NCBI GenBank assembly: GCA_009841265.1 | Contig: VXMB01000007.1 | Coordinates: forward strand, 62,001 to 126,000 | DNA: 64,000 nt | Source of the DNA: Gemmatimonadota bacterium | GTDB taxonomy: Bacteria; JAAXHH01 | Direction: 5' to 3' | Part shown: piece by piece, positions 26,573-35,575 of the stretch | Numbering within the stretch: position 1 is the stretch's first letter | How the letters are laid out: each line of letters starts with the position of its first letter | Program-made: the position numbers and the translations under genes | Notes under the pieces: model-generated | Databases searched by the model: none | The model's input: only the letters and a program-made list of their open reading frames with translations | What the model was told of the DNA's origin: nothing

Positions 26573-27574
26573 ATGAGCAGCCTTAACCCGATCTGGCCGA
26601 GGGCGGTATGGGCGAGTTGCGCCTTGCTGCTTTCGATCGCTTCCGTATCCGCGGACACAAGACCGTCCGATGGATCTTCTCCGGTAGACGGTCCGATCAA
26701 TGCGCCGGTCCCTGTTGCGGCCGGGCCGGCCGGGCCACCCGCCGAAGTGGACGGAACGCCTGCGGCGCCCATCAGGTCGAGCAGGTGGAGCACGGGCGTC
26801 CGTGTACGTGCGCGGGCCGCCCTTGTGGTCGACATGCAGTCGGGCGAAGTGATCTACCAGAAGAACGCGACGTCGCCGTTCCCGGTAGCGAGCATCACGA
26901 AGCTGATGACGGCCGTGACCTACATGGGTTTGAATCCGGACCTTGAAAAGAAGATCAGCATCACCCGGCAGGACGTCTACCGGTCGAACTGGACGAAACT
27001 GAGATACAGGGAACGGGTCTCGGTCCGGGATCTGCTATACGCCACCCTGGTCGCTTCGGACAACGCGGCGGCCCGGGCGCTGGCCCGGGCGACGGGCCTG
27101 ACGATCGAGGCGTTCGTGGAGCAGATGAACGAAACGGCGGCTTCACTCGGACTGGCGAACTCGCGATTTACCGAACCCACCGGATTGGATTCAGGCAATA
27201 CGTCCACCGCGGTGGACTGCGTAGCCCTTCTGTGGAATGCGCTGCAGGACGACCTGCTGGCGGAAATCCTCCTGGCGAAGGAGTACCGTTTCGGCACGAA
27301 CAGGCGCACGCACACCATCAGGACCACCAACCGGCTGGTCCGCGAACCGGTATCCGAAAGCCGGTGGGCGTGCGTAGGCAGCAAGACCGGATACATCCGT
27401 AGAGCCGGGTATTGTCTCGTGCTCAGGGCCGTCGGCAACGAAGGCGACGACCTTTATGCCGTCATTCTCGGTGGTCCGACGAGCAGGACCCGGTTCACGG
27501 ACATGCGGCGCCTGCTGGACTGGAGCGTGAAAACCGCCCCTGCCGCGGGACCGCAGGCCGGGGTCGGCGGCTGA
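26573..27574 (+). CDS. D-alanyl-D-alanine carboxypeptidase (penicillin-binding protein, peptidase S11)
   Basis: 333-aa secreted enzyme that trims the terminal D-Ala of peptidoglycan stem peptides. Signal peptide at 10-28 (AVWASCALLLSIASVSA). After a Pro/Gly-rich linker (35-68) comes the catalytic domain with the S107-x-x-K110 motif SITK, SDN (162-164) and KTG (271-273). The C-terminal PBP5-like beta domain is missing, as in short S11 enzymes. The DNA around the TGA is duplicated (23-bp repeat). Its place directly after the c-di-AMP cyclase gene fits a wall-homeostasis unit. Confidence 0.92.
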   Translation: MSSLNPIWPRAVWASCALLLSIASVSADTRPSDGSSPVDGPINAPVPVAAGPAGPPAEVDGTPAAPIRSSRWSTGVRVRARAALVVDMQSGEVIYQKNATSPFPVASITKLMTAVTYMGLNPDLEKKISITRQDVYRSNWTKLRYRERVSVRDLLYATLVASDNAAARALARATGLTIEAFVEQMNETAASLGLANSRFTEPTGLDSGNTSTAVDCVALLWNALQDDLLAEILLAKEYRFGTNRRTHTIRTTNRLVREPVSESRWACVGSKTGYIRRAGYCLVLRAVGNEGDDLYAVILGGPTSRTRFTDMRRLLDWSVKTAPAAGPQAGVGG

Positions 27575-27598
27575 CGCAGGCCGGTGTCGGCGGCTGAC
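27553..27598. repeat. 23-bp tandem duplication copying the carboxypeptidase stop codon
   Basis: Two adjacent 23-bp units differ at a single base. The first contains the TGA at 27572-27574; the second repeats it just downstream. Confidence 0.9.
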
Positions 27599-27668
27599 CG
27601 AATACGGGGTGAAAACGATCGGAGAACGTCCGGGTGGACGTATCTTCAGCACAGGTTGAGGAGAGCGT

Positions 27669-27836
27669 ATGTTGGCGACGATTGGTTTCAGCGTGATCGG
27701 TACGGTAATCCTGGGTCTTGTCGCGATCGGCCTGGTCTACCTGATGGCCCTCGCGGGAGGCGGGCAGCGCGTACGCGCCTCCGCACGGCGCCCGGGCGGC
27801 AGAACCCGGCCCTCCCGTCCCGGCGACCGTGGATGA
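27669..27836 (+). CDS. small single-pass membrane protein (55 aa)
   Basis: A short ORF with a strong GAGGAG 5 bp before the ATG. Residues 5-28 form one hydrophobic helix (GFSVIGTVILGLVAIGLVYLM), followed by a very basic Arg/Gly/Pro tail of about 25 residues. No family is recognised. The inside-positive rule places the tail in the cytoplasm. The stop lies 16 bp before the ATG of the DUF4159 gene, so the two are probably translated together. Confidence 0.6.
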   Translation: MLATIGFSVIGTVILGLVAIGLVYLMALAGGGQRVRASARRPGGRTRPSRPGDRG

Positions 27837-27852
27837 CCCGGAGCTTCCCGCG

Positions 27853-28542
27853 ATGATCCCCCTTCGCAGAAGCGTGCGCGCCCTCCTGCTGTGCGGCATC
27901 GTCCTCGGGTGGGCGGGTTACGAAGGGCGAGCGGCCGAGCGCGAAAACGGCAGGCTGACCATCGCGCGGATGAAGTACGACGGCGGAGGCGACTGGTACA
28001 ACGACCCCGAGGCCATTCCCAACCTGGCCCGGGAGCTGCAGTTGCGTGCGGGCATAGAGACGAACCCGGATCAGCGCGTCGTCGCCCTGACCGATGATCT
28101 CCTGTACTCTTCCCCCTTCCTTTTCATGACCGGCCACGGCGAAGTCAGGTGGAGCGAACCGGAAATCCGGAACCTCCGGACCTACCTGACGCGGGGCGGT
28201 TTCCTCTACGCCGATGACGATTACGGGATGGACGAGGCATTCCGCAGGGAGATGAAACGGGTCTTTCCGGACAAGGATTTCGTCGAGCTGCCCTTCGACC
28301 ATCCGATCTACCACATCATCTATGACTTCCCGGCCGGTCCGCCCAAACATCATGAGCACGACGGCAAGCCGGCCCAGGGGTTCGGGCTCTTCCACGACGG
28401 ACGGCTGGTGGTGTATTACACGTACGAAAGCAATGTCAGCGACGGCTGGGCCGACGAAAAGACCCACAACGATCCGCCGGCGAAACGCGAAGCCGCGTTC
28501 AGAATGGGCATCAACATCGTCGCATACGCGCTCTATCGTTGA
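27853..28542 (+). CDS. DUF4159-family exported protein
   Basis: 229-aa protein with a signal peptide (RRSVRALLLCGIVLGWAGYEGRA). The DUF4159 core is LTIARMKYDGGGDWYNDPEAIPNLARELQ, then FLFMTGHGEVRWSEPEIRNLRTYLTRGGFLYADDDYGMD. The fold resembles a glutamine-amidotransferase-like domain. The function is unknown, though it often accompanies MoxR/BatA-type genes in other genomes (not seen here). ATG with GGAG 9 bp upstream is chosen over an in-frame GTG at 27829. Confidence 0.8.
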   Translation: MIPLRRSVRALLLCGIVLGWAGYEGRAAERENGRLTIARMKYDGGGDWYNDPEAIPNLARELQLRAGIETNPDQRVVALTDDLLYSSPFLFMTGHGEVRWSEPEIRNLRTYLTRGGFLYADDDYGMDEAFRREMKRVFPDKDFVELPFDHPIYHIIYDFPAGPPKHHEHDGKPAQGFGLFHDGRLVVYYTYESNVSDGWADEKTHNDPPAKREAAFRMGINIVAYALYR

Positions 28543-28567
28543 CGCGGGTGCCGGCTTGCGGTATACT
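28539..28567 (+). promoter_or_regulatory. sigma-70 promoter of the coiled-coil protein gene
   Basis: TTGACG, 17 bp, TATACT. The -35 overlaps the stop codon of the DUF4159 gene. It predicts a leader of about 95 nt ending in AAAGGAG 7 bp before the ATG at 28670. Confidence 0.65.
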
Positions 28568-28669
28568 GAAACCCGGAAGGCGAAACGGACGTCTAACCAC
28601 TAAAGACCATACGGCCGCTGAAGCCGCGGTTCAGTAACGCACGAAGGAACCAGGAAAAGGAGTCCCATC

Positions 28670-29008
28670 ATGAACCTCTGGCAAACGATCAAGTCGGAAT
28701 TGGACGGTCCGATCGAAACCGTGCGAAAGAGCCTGTCCGGCGCGCTGGACATGGCCGAAGATCTCACGCGGAAGGGCCGGATCAAGCTGGAGATCCAGTC
28801 GGCCCGTGCCGATATCCGCAACCAGATGACCGAACTGGGCGGCAGGGTGCACCAGTTGGTGGTCGATGATGGCATCACCGACGTGTCGGGAGATACGGAA
28901 GTGAACGGCATCCTGGATCGCATCAAGGCATCGCAGCAGAACATCGAGGACCGGGAAGAAGAACTGCAGCGCGAGGATGCGGAACCCGCGGAGAAGAAGG
29001 CCTCCTGA
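28670..29008 (+). CDS. small soluble coiled-coil protein, unknown function
   Basis: 112 aa, charged, mostly helical, without signal peptide or membrane helix. Residues 15-60 (amphipathic RIKLEIQSARADIRNQMTEL) and 80-112 (Glu/Lys-rich) suggest coiled coils. No family is recognised with confidence. It forms its own transcription unit: a consensus promoter before it, AAAGGAG at 7 bp and a clear terminator 39 bp after the stop. This points to high expression of a single small protein. Confidence 0.75.
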   Translation: MNLWQTIKSELDGPIETVRKSLSGALDMAEDLTRKGRIKLEIQSARADIRNQMTELGGRVHQLVVDDGITDVSGDTEVNGILDRIKASQQNIEDREEELQREDAEPAEKKAS

Positions 29009-29046
29009 CGCGGCGCCGCCACGCAGGATGAAAGGTTGAGCACCGA

Positions 29047-29083
29047 CCCCGGCATGCCGTCGACGCATGCCGGGGTTTTCTGT
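29047..29083 (+). terminator. Rho-independent terminator
   Basis: An 11-bp perfect stem, CCCCGGCATGC with GCATGCCGGGG, a 7-nt loop and a following TTTTC. It ends the coiled-coil gene unit. Confidence 0.9.
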
Positions 29084-29104
29084 TTCCCCTCCGATACGTT
29101 TTCC

Positions 29105-29132
29105 TTGATTTAGGCCTGCGGTCCCTTACAAT
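29105..29132 (+). promoter_or_regulatory. promoter of the sugar ABC transporter operon
   Basis: TTGATT, 16 bp, TACAAT, just after the terminator and 30 bp before the permease ATG. Confidence 0.5.
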
Positions 29133-29162
29133 TTCAGGACACCCCGTCCACCGAGAAAAACC

Positions 29163-30227
29163 ATGCAAACGCCCGGAACGACGATGCTGCCGATGCTACG
29201 AATCCTGCTCGGTTCCCAGCAAACGGGACTGATACTCGTCATCCTGCTGCTCGGCGCGGTACTCTCCGTTTTCGCGGGGTATCACGTGGACCGTACCACG
29301 GGCGAGCTTGTCAACAATTTCCTGAATTCCCGTACGCTGATGCAGACGGCCACGGACGCCAGTTTCTTCGTGATCATGGCCGTCGGGGCGACCATGGTGA
29401 TCATCTCCGGCGGGATCGATCTCTCGGTCGGCTCGATTTACGCCCTGTCCGGCGTGATGACCGCCATGGTCCTGCGGGCCGTGGCCCCGGAAGCTCCCTT
29501 CGCGGTGGTCGCGCTGGCCGTCGTGACCTGCGTCAGCCTGGGGGTGCTGTGCGGCCTCCTGAACGGGTTGATGGTGGTCGGACTCCGCGTGCACCCCTTT
29601 ATCGTCACGCTCGGTACGATGTGGGTGTTCCGCGGTGTGGCTTTCGTGGCCAGCGAGGCGGAGAGCATACTCGTGCCGCAACCTCTGACCGACGCGATCA
29701 AGTTGTCTTTCGGATCCGACGCCCTCTACCCCATGCCTATGATCATCATGCTCCTCATCACGGCCGCCGGCGCCGTTTACCTGTCCAGAACCGTCATGGG
29801 CCGCCATATTTTCGCCGTGGGCGGCAACGTGGAGGCCGGCCGATACGCCGGTTTGCGGATCGACCGGATCCTGGTCGGTGTATACGTGATTTCTGGACTC
29901 ACCGCGGGCATCGCCGCGCTGGTGGGCAGCAGCTACTACGGCTCGGCCTCCTGCGCCGATGCCACGGGTTACGAACTCTACGTGATCGCTTCAGCGGTCG
30001 TCGGCGGCGCGAGCCTTCGCGGTGGCCGGGGAAGCGCGGTCAACGCCATGCTCGGCGCCATGTTGATCGTCCTTATCCGCCAGTCCATCCGCACCCTGCA
30101 CCTGGACCAGAACTACGAATGGGTCGTGATCGGTTGCGCGATCATCGTCGCCGTCGTCCTCGACCAGGTGAACCGCCGGCTCACGGCACGCAGACTGGCC
30201 GGAGCGGACCGGTCCGTGACCATATAG
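29163..30227 (+). CDS. ribose-type sugar ABC transporter permease (RbsC family)
   Basis: 354-aa membrane protein with 8-10 helices. RbsC-type signatures are VGATMVIISGGIDLSVGSIYALSG and GLLNGLMVVGLRVHPFIVTLGTM. GRHIFAVGGNVEAGRYAGLRIDR and the VVGGASLRGGRGSAVNAMLGA coupling region near the C-terminus follow. With the next two genes it forms a complete importer: permease, binding protein, double ATPase. The ligand is unknown. Confidence 0.92.
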   Translation: MQTPGTTMLPMLRILLGSQQTGLILVILLLGAVLSVFAGYHVDRTTGELVNNFLNSRTLMQTATDASFFVIMAVGATMVIISGGIDLSVGSIYALSGVMTAMVLRAVAPEAPFAVVALAVVTCVSLGVLCGLLNGLMVVGLRVHPFIVTLGTMWVFRGVAFVASEAESILVPQPLTDAIKLSFGSDALYPMPMIIMLLITAAGAVYLSRTVMGRHIFAVGGNVEAGRYAGLRIDRILVGVYVISGLTAGIAALVGSSYYGSASCADATGYELYVIASAVVGGASLRGGRGSAVNAMLGAMLIVLIRQSIRTLHLDQNYEWVVIGCAIIVAVVLDQVNRRLTARRLAGADRSVTI

Positions 30228-30252
30228 ACGCGTTCAGAAAGGAATGAAATCG

Positions 30253-31353
30253 ATGATACCCCTGAAGAAGACGCTACGAACGATGCTCGTGCCGGCCTTG
30301 CCGGTCGTGTCGGCCGCGCTGACCAGGCTGACCAGGCTGACCGTGCTGGCCATGCTGACCGCGGGCCTGTCCATTGTTGCGGCAGGTTGCGGCGGCGCCG
30401 CACCGCCGGACGACAACCGGCTCGTGATATCCATGATCGCCAAGAGCACGACCAATCCCGTGTTCCTGTCGTCCCGTACCGGCGCGGAGGCAGCGGCCAG
30501 GGAGTTGTCGGAAGCCCACGGCGTCGACATCGTGATCGACTGGCGCACGCCGCCGACGGAGGACGGCCAGGTACAGGCGCAGCGTATCGCGCAGGCCGTG
30601 AACGAAGGCGCCGACGTGGTACTGATCTCCTGTTCGGACGCCGCCAAGGTCACGGGCGCCATCAACGACGCGGTGGACCGGGGCGTACCGGTCATGACCT
30701 TCGACAGCGACGCGCCGGACTCGAAACGGTTCGCTTTCTTCGGTGTGGACGACATCAAGACCGGCGGCCTGATCATGGGGGAACTGGCCAAAGCGATGGA
30801 CGGCCGGGGCCGCGTGGCCATCCTCGCGGGCAACCAGAACGCGCCGAACCTGCGCAAGCGTGTGGAAGGCGTGCTGCAGAAGGCCGCCGAGTATCCGGAG
30901 ATTTCGATCGTGGGGACCTTCTATCACATTGAGACCCCCCAGGACGCCGCCGCCGAAGTCGTGCGCGTCAACAATGCCTATCCGGACATCGAGGGATGGG
31001 CCATGGTCGGCGGATGGGCGCTCTTCACCCAGACTCTGCTCACCGACCTGGATCCCGAGCGCATGAAGATCATCTCGGTAGACGCGCTGCCGCCCCAGCT
31101 GACCTACATCGAACAGGGCATCGTACCCGTGTTGTGGGGGCAGCCGACCTACCTGTGGGGATACGAATCCGTCCGCCTGATCGTCGAGAAGATCCACCTG
31201 AAGCAGGATGTGCCCGTGATCAACCCCCTCGAACTGGTCCACGTGTCCCAGGAGAACCTCGGCGAATGGGCGGCGATGCTCCAGGGGTGGGGATTCACCG
31301 ACGTGCCCGAACGGTACCTGCAGATGGATGAACAACCCGCCTCGGGCGACTGA
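30253..31353 (+). CDS. sugar-binding lipoprotein of the RbsB family
   Basis: 366 aa. A long lipoprotein signal ends in the lipobox IVAAGC, and its middle is expanded by a 9-bp repeat into TRLTRLTVLAMLTA. The mature protein is a type-I periplasmic binding fold: VISMIAKSTTNPVF, then VLISCSDAAKVTGAINDAVDRGVPVMTFDSDAP and KTGGLIMGELAKAM. The ATG at 30253 is preferred because AAAGGA lies 9 bp upstream; an ATG 9 bp earlier is in frame. The stop-codon region is duplicated (18 bp). Confidence 0.9.
   Translation: MIPLKKTLRTMLVPALPVVSAALTRLTRLTVLAMLTAGLSIVAAGCGGAAPPDDNRLVISMIAKSTTNPVFLSSRTGAEAAARELSEAHGVDIVIDWRTPPTEDGQVQAQRIAQAVNEGADVVLISCSDAAKVTGAINDAVDRGVPVMTFDSDAPDSKRFAFFGVDDIKTGGLIMGELAKAMDGRGRVAILAGNQNAPNLRKRVEGVLQKAAEYPEISIVGTFYHIETPQDAAAEVVRVNNAYPDIEGWAMVGGWALFTQTLLTDLDPERMKIISVDALPPQLTYIEQGIVPVLWGQPTYLWGYESVRLIVEKIHLKQDVPVINPLELVHVSQENLGEWAAMLQGWGFTDVPERYLQMDEQPASGD
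30318..30362. repeat. five 9-bp tandem units inside a signal peptide
   Basis: gctgaccag (twice), gctgaccgt, gctggccat, gctgaccgc in frame within the binding-protein leader. Confidence 0.8.
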
Positions 31354-31372
31354 TCCGCCTCGGGCGACTGAT
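31337..31372. repeat. perfect 18-bp tandem duplication copying the binding-protein stop codon
   Basis: ccgcctcgggcgactgat occurs twice in a row. The first copy contains the TGA. As 18 is a multiple of 3, the second copy gives another in-frame TGA. Confidence 0.95.
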
Positions 31373-31421
31373 CCGGATGAGACGTCCGTCATATGCGGTC
31401 GTCCGACCCTCCGGTTTCCTC

Positions 31422-32933
31422 ATGGACCGCAAGCAACCGAACCCCTACATCGAATTCGACCGGATCACGAAGCGGTTTCCTGGCGTGACGGCCCTCGACG
31501 AAGTAACCTTCGGAATCGAAGCGGGTACCTGCCATGCCGTGGTCGGCGAGAACGGCGCCGGCAAGAGTACGCTGGGCCGCATCCTGACCGGCATATACGG
31601 CCTCGACGGCGGACAAATCCGCATCGACGGCCGGCCCGTGCAGCTTCTTGAACCGGGAGACGCCCTGGAACTGGGCATCGGCATGGTCCACCAGGAGCTT
31701 GTTTTCTGCGAGAACCTCTCCGTCGCCGAGAACCTCTGCCTGGGGAACCTGCCGGCCCGGAGCGGGTTCGTCTCCGACCGGAAGATGGCGCAACGCGCAC
31801 GTCAGCTGCTGTCGGCGATCGAGGTCGACATGGACGTGGAGACACCCATCGGAAAGCTGCCGGTGGCCCAGCAGCAACTCGTTCAGATCGCGGCGGCCCT
31901 GGGCAGCGGCGCCCGCGTGATCGTCTTCGACGAGCCGACCAGCAGCCTTTCCCACGTGGAAGCGGAACGGCTACGTGAGAACATCCGTCATCTCAAGTCG
32001 AAGGGGGTTACGTCGATCTACATCTCCCACGACCTGGACGAGATCTTCCGCCTGTGTGACGTCGTGACGGTGCTTCGAGACGGCCGGCACGTGGCCACCC
32101 GGCCGGTCGCCGAACTCGACCGGCCGGCATTGATCAACCTCATGATCGGCCGCACCTTCGAGGCCTATTTCCCCTCCCACGTGGACACCGAGCCCGGCGG
32201 AGAGATGCTGACCGTGGAAGACCTGTCGAGTCCCGGCAGGTTCGAGGACGTGTCCTTCTCGGTACGGTCCGGGGAGGTACTGGCCCTGGCCGGCCTGGTG
32301 GGCGCCGGCCGTACCGAAGTGCTGCAGGCCGTGTTCGGGTTGGACCCCATGGCCACGGGCAGGATCAGCGTATCCGGCCGGCCGTCGAGGATCCGGCATC
32401 CGATCGACGCCATGCGGTCAGGCATCGGCCTCGTGCCCGAAGACCGCAAGCGATTCGGCCTCGTCCTGTCGCTCCGCGTGGATCAGAACATCGGTCTGCC
32501 CACCCTGGCCAACCGTTCCGATTTCGGATGGATCCGCGGAAGCCGGGAGGAAGACCTGGCCCGGGAATATGTGCGGCGGCTGTCGGTGCGGCCCGACAAT
32601 GTCCGGTACGACACGGCGGGCCTGTCGGGCGGCAATCAGCAGAAGGTGGTGCTGGCCAAGTGGCTGGCCGCGAACTGCCCGATCCTGCTCATCGACGAAC
32701 CCACCCGGGGGGTGGACGTGGGCGCCAAGTCGGAGATGCACGCCCTTATCGATCAGCTGGCCCATGAAGGCACGGCCATCGTGCTCGTGTCGAGCGAACT
32801 GCCCGAGGTGCTTAACCTGTCGACGCGGATCCTCGTGCTGCGTTCCGGGCGCATGGCCGGGGAACTCTCCCGCGATGAGGCGGACCAGGGCGCGGTGATG
32901 CGGATGATGGCGGGGGTGAAGGGGGGGGAATGA
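31422..32933 (+). CDS. sugar ABC transporter ATPase with two nucleotide-binding domains (RbsA family)
   Basis: 503 aa with two ABC domains. Domain 1: Walker A GENGAGKST, Walker B VIVFDEPTSSLS; its signature reads LPVAQQQLVQIAAAL, as usual for RbsA/MglA. Domain 2: degenerate Walker A (GLVGAGRTEV), signature LSGGNQQKVVLAKWL, Walker B ILLIDEPTRGVDVG. The ATG of MDRKQPNP is used. An in-frame ATG at 31377 would add 15 residues read from the duplicated junction. It powers the permease at 29163. Confidence 0.93.
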   Translation: MDRKQPNPYIEFDRITKRFPGVTALDEVTFGIEAGTCHAVVGENGAGKSTLGRILTGIYGLDGGQIRIDGRPVQLLEPGDALELGIGMVHQELVFCENLSVAENLCLGNLPARSGFVSDRKMAQRARQLLSAIEVDMDVETPIGKLPVAQQQLVQIAAALGSGARVIVFDEPTSSLSHVEAERLRENIRHLKSKGVTSIYISHDLDEIFRLCDVVTVLRDGRHVATRPVAELDRPALINLMIGRTFEAYFPSHVDTEPGGEMLTVEDLSSPGRFEDVSFSVRSGEVLALAGLVGAGRTEVLQAVFGLDPMATGRISVSGRPSRIRHPIDAMRSGIGLVPEDRKRFGLVLSLRVDQNIGLPTLANRSDFGWIRGSREEDLAREYVRRLSVRPDNVRYDTAGLSGGNQQKVVLAKWLAANCPILLIDEPTRGVDVGAKSEMHALIDQLAHEGTAIVLVSSELPEVLNLSTRILVLRSGRMAGELSRDEADQGAVMRMMAGVKGGE

Positions 32934-32949
32934 TCGTTCAATGGAGGGC

Positions 32950-33774
32950 TTATGCGTCCCGCTCCCGCCTCCCCGGCGCGGCCGCCACGCCTTCCATGCC
33001 GCCGCTAACCCGCAGGACTTCGCCGGTGATCCATCCCGCAGCCGGGCTGCAAAGGAAGGCCACGCCGTTCGCGATGTCCTCCGGTTCGCCCCACCTCCCG
33101 AGCGGTATGGCGCTTCGAATCCGTTCGATCATCTCTTCTTCGGAAAGCCCCAGCGTCTTGCTGCGCTGAGCCATGTTGGACCGGTTGAACGCGGTGTAGA
33201 CCGGGCCCGGACAGACGGCGTTCACCCGGACTCCGTAGGCCGCCAGTTCCAGGGCCATGGTCCGTGTCAGGCTGATGACGCCTTCCTTGGCCGCGTTATA
33301 GGCCGCTACCAGGGCCGCCGGGTTCTGTCCGTTGATGGATGAGATGTTCACGATGGCGCCCGACTCCTGACCCTCCATGATCCGGGCCGCCGCACGGCAG
33401 CAGTAGAAGGTCCCGGTCAGCGTGACCCGGATGACCCGGTCCCATTCCCCGTCGTCCAGTTCGACGACTGGAGCGACCTTCTGGCCGACCCCGGCGTTGT
33501 TGACCAGAATGTCGAGCCGGCCGTGCGCTTCGGCGACCTCCTCAAACAGACGCTTGACCGAGGCACTGTCCGAAACGTCCACAAAAGCAGGGAGCAACTG
33601 CAGGCCCGGTTTGCGGAGTCTGCCGGCTTCCTCCTCGACCTTCTCGCGTTGCAGGTCCGCCATCACGACGGTTGCGCCGTTGCGCGCCAGCCGCTCCGCG
33701 ATGCCCAGTCCGAGCCCCTGCGCCGCACCGGTCACGACCGCGATATGGCCGTCTATTCGATGGGGAACGTCCAT
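32950..33774 (-). CDS. short-chain dehydrogenase/reductase
   Basis: 274-aa classical SDR. The NAD(P) loop is TGAAQGLGLG (15-24), then NNAG, ISS and the catalytic YNAAK. D40 after strand 2 (VVMADLQ) favours NAD(H). The C-terminal VNAVCPGPVYTAF and GWITGEVLRVSGGM are typical of the glucose/ribitol dehydrogenase group. AAAGGA lies 8 bp before the ATG. It follows the peptide-binding protein gene by 13 bp. The substrate is unknown. Confidence 0.9.
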   Translation of the reverse strand: MDVPHRIDGHIAVVTGAAQGLGLGIAERLARNGATVVMADLQREKVEEEAGRLRKPGLQLLPAFVDVSDSASVKRLFEEVAEAHGRLDILVNNAGVGQKVAPVVELDDGEWDRVIRVTLTGTFYCCRAAARIMEGQESGAIVNISSINGQNPAALVAAYNAAKEGVISLTRTMALELAAYGVRVNAVCPGPVYTAFNRSNMAQRSKTLGLSEEEMIERIRSAIPLGRWGEPEDIANGVAFLCSPAAGWITGEVLRVSGGMEGVAAAPGRRERDA

Positions 33775-33787
33775 GACGTTGATCCTT

Positions 33788-35542
33788 TCATCTCTCCAGT
33801 CTCTCCGTGCCGATGTACATCTCGGTGTACACGGTATTATTCTCCCAGAAAGGATAGAATCCCGCGCGATCCTGTTTCAGTCCCTTTAGCCACGGCTTGC
33901 GGAGCTGGAACCGGTGGTCGTGCCACAGAAACGCCCCGCCTGCGTCGGAGGTCAGAATCCATTCCGCTTCTTCGTAAAGCCGCATCCGGCTGTCCTGGTC
34001 GGCTTCCGTCCGGGCCCGGTCGATCAGGTCATTATAACGCACATTGTTCCAGTCGTGCCGGGTAAAACCGCGGGGCTGGGAGCGCCAGGGCACGCCCAGC
34101 AGGCTCTGTGGGTCCGAGAAGTCGGCACCGTAGCTGACCATGCCGATGGGTATCTCCCATTCGTACATCAACCGGTTGAAGGCGTTCGCCTGCATGTTGC
34201 GGATCTCGAGCCGGATGCCGAGAAAGTCGAGCAGCTGTTCCTGGATCATCTGTACGGCCTGACCGCTCTGTGACGAGGGCGGCGCGTCGCGTAGCCATAC
34301 CTCGAGGACGGGGAATCCCCTCCCGCCGGGATATCCGGCTTCGGCCAGCAGGCGTCGGGCGGCTTCCGGATCGAATTCCTGCAGGTGCCGCAGCCTGTCA
34401 CCCGCATATCCGGGGAAATTGGGGGGACGCATGCCGTAGGCCGGCCGGACGGCGCCCTTGAACAGGACGTCGGCAATGGTCCGCTTGTCGATGGCCCGGG
34501 CTATGGCCTGGCGCACGCGGACGTCGTTCAGGGGAGGTTCCCGGGTCCGGAAGAACAGGTACACCGTAGATACCCCGTTGAACTTCCAGAGTTCTTCCTT
34601 CAGCCCGGGATCGTTGCGGATGCGGTCGAGATCGGCCGGGCTTCCCACGCCGACCAGGTCCACTTCGTCGTTCTCGTACGGAAGCAGGCCCACGCCGCCG
34701 GACGCGCTGCCGGTCCCCGCCGTCCCCGAGAAGAGGCGGACGATCTTCCTCAGATGACCGGGGTTATTGCCGCTGTAATGTGAATTTAGCCGAAACGTCA
34801 TGTATTTGCCCTGCACCCATTCATCCAGCCGGAAGGCCGAGTTGCTCACGCACCGTCCGGCTTCCGTCCACCTCGCGCCATACTTTTCCACCTGCCACCG
34901 CGGCACCGGCGAGGACGCCGTGTAGGAGGTTACGTAGGGCAGGTAAGCACAGGGTTCTTCGGTTTCAATTTCGAAGGTGAGATCATCGATCGCTCGGACT
35001 CCAAGGAGGTCCGGGTCGTCGATCTTTCGCTGGTTGTATGCCTTCGCGCCCTTGATGTCGTAGTAGAAGAAGGCGTACACGTTGCCGCTGTCCGGGTGGA
35101 GCAGGCGCTTGTAGGTGTATTCGAAGTCGTGGGCGGTGACGGGCGTGCCGTCGCTCCAGCGCGCCCCGGGATGGAGGTGGAACGTCCAGGTTCTTCCGTC
35201 GGAAGAGCGTTCCCACCGGTCTGCCGCACCTGGGATGAGCGCTTCGTTCTCATCGACCATGCAGAGCCGTTCGAAGAGGAACGCGCTGCCCAGGGACTCG
35301 TACAGGGCGACGCTGACGTCCAGGCTGGAGGGTTCGTTGGAGAAGTAGCGGAATACCTGGCGTTCTGGGGGCGCCGCGTCCGCCGGGAGGGGCCTGGCCG
35401 CGGCTTCTTCCGACGGGACGGTCTCGACAAACGGATGGCCGGGAGGGTCGGCGGTGCGGTAGCCGCAGGACGTGGCCGAAAGCAGGGCGACGAGTAATCC
35501 ATATATGCAAAACGGGTGGTATGGCCTGCAAGATACTAGCAT
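33788..35542 (-). CDS. peptide-binding lipoprotein (ABC solute-binding family 5)
   Basis: 584 aa. The lipoprotein signal ends in LLSATSC. The mature part is OppA-like: WTFHLHPGARWSDGTPVTAHDFEYTYKRLL, VRVRQAIARAIDKR and FDPEAARRLLAEAGYPGGRGFPVLEVWLR. It is a diverged paralogue of the 7677-9416 protein and, like it, has no ATPase nearby. GAGG lies close before the ATG. It is read in the order SulP, this gene, SDR. Confidence 0.9.
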   Translation of the reverse strand: MLVSCRPYHPFCIYGLLVALLSATSCGYRTADPPGHPFVETVPSEEAAARPLPADAAPPERQVFRYFSNEPSSLDVSVALYESLGSAFLFERLCMVDENEALIPGAADRWERSSDGRTWTFHLHPGARWSDGTPVTAHDFEYTYKRLLHPDSGNVYAFFYYDIKGAKAYNQRKIDDPDLLGVRAIDDLTFEIETEEPCAYLPYVTSYTASSPVPRWQVEKYGARWTEAGRCVSNSAFRLDEWVQGKYMTFRLNSHYSGNNPGHLRKIVRLFSGTAGTGSASGGVGLLPYENDEVDLVGVGSPADLDRIRNDPGLKEELWKFNGVSTVYLFFRTREPPLNDVRVRQAIARAIDKRTIADVLFKGAVRPAYGMRPPNFPGYAGDRLRHLQEFDPEAARRLLAEAGYPGGRGFPVLEVWLRDAPPSSQSGQAVQMIQEQLLDFLGIRLEIRNMQANAFNRLMYEWEIPIGMVSYGADFSDPQSLLGVPWRSQPRGFTRHDWNNVRYNDLIDRARTEADQDSRMRLYEEAEWILTSDAGGAFLWHDHRFQLRKPWLKGLKQDRAGFYPFWENNTVYTEMYIGTERLER

Positions 35543-35575
35543 GTGCCCTCGCCTTGCCCTTGGTGTTCCTCGGGC

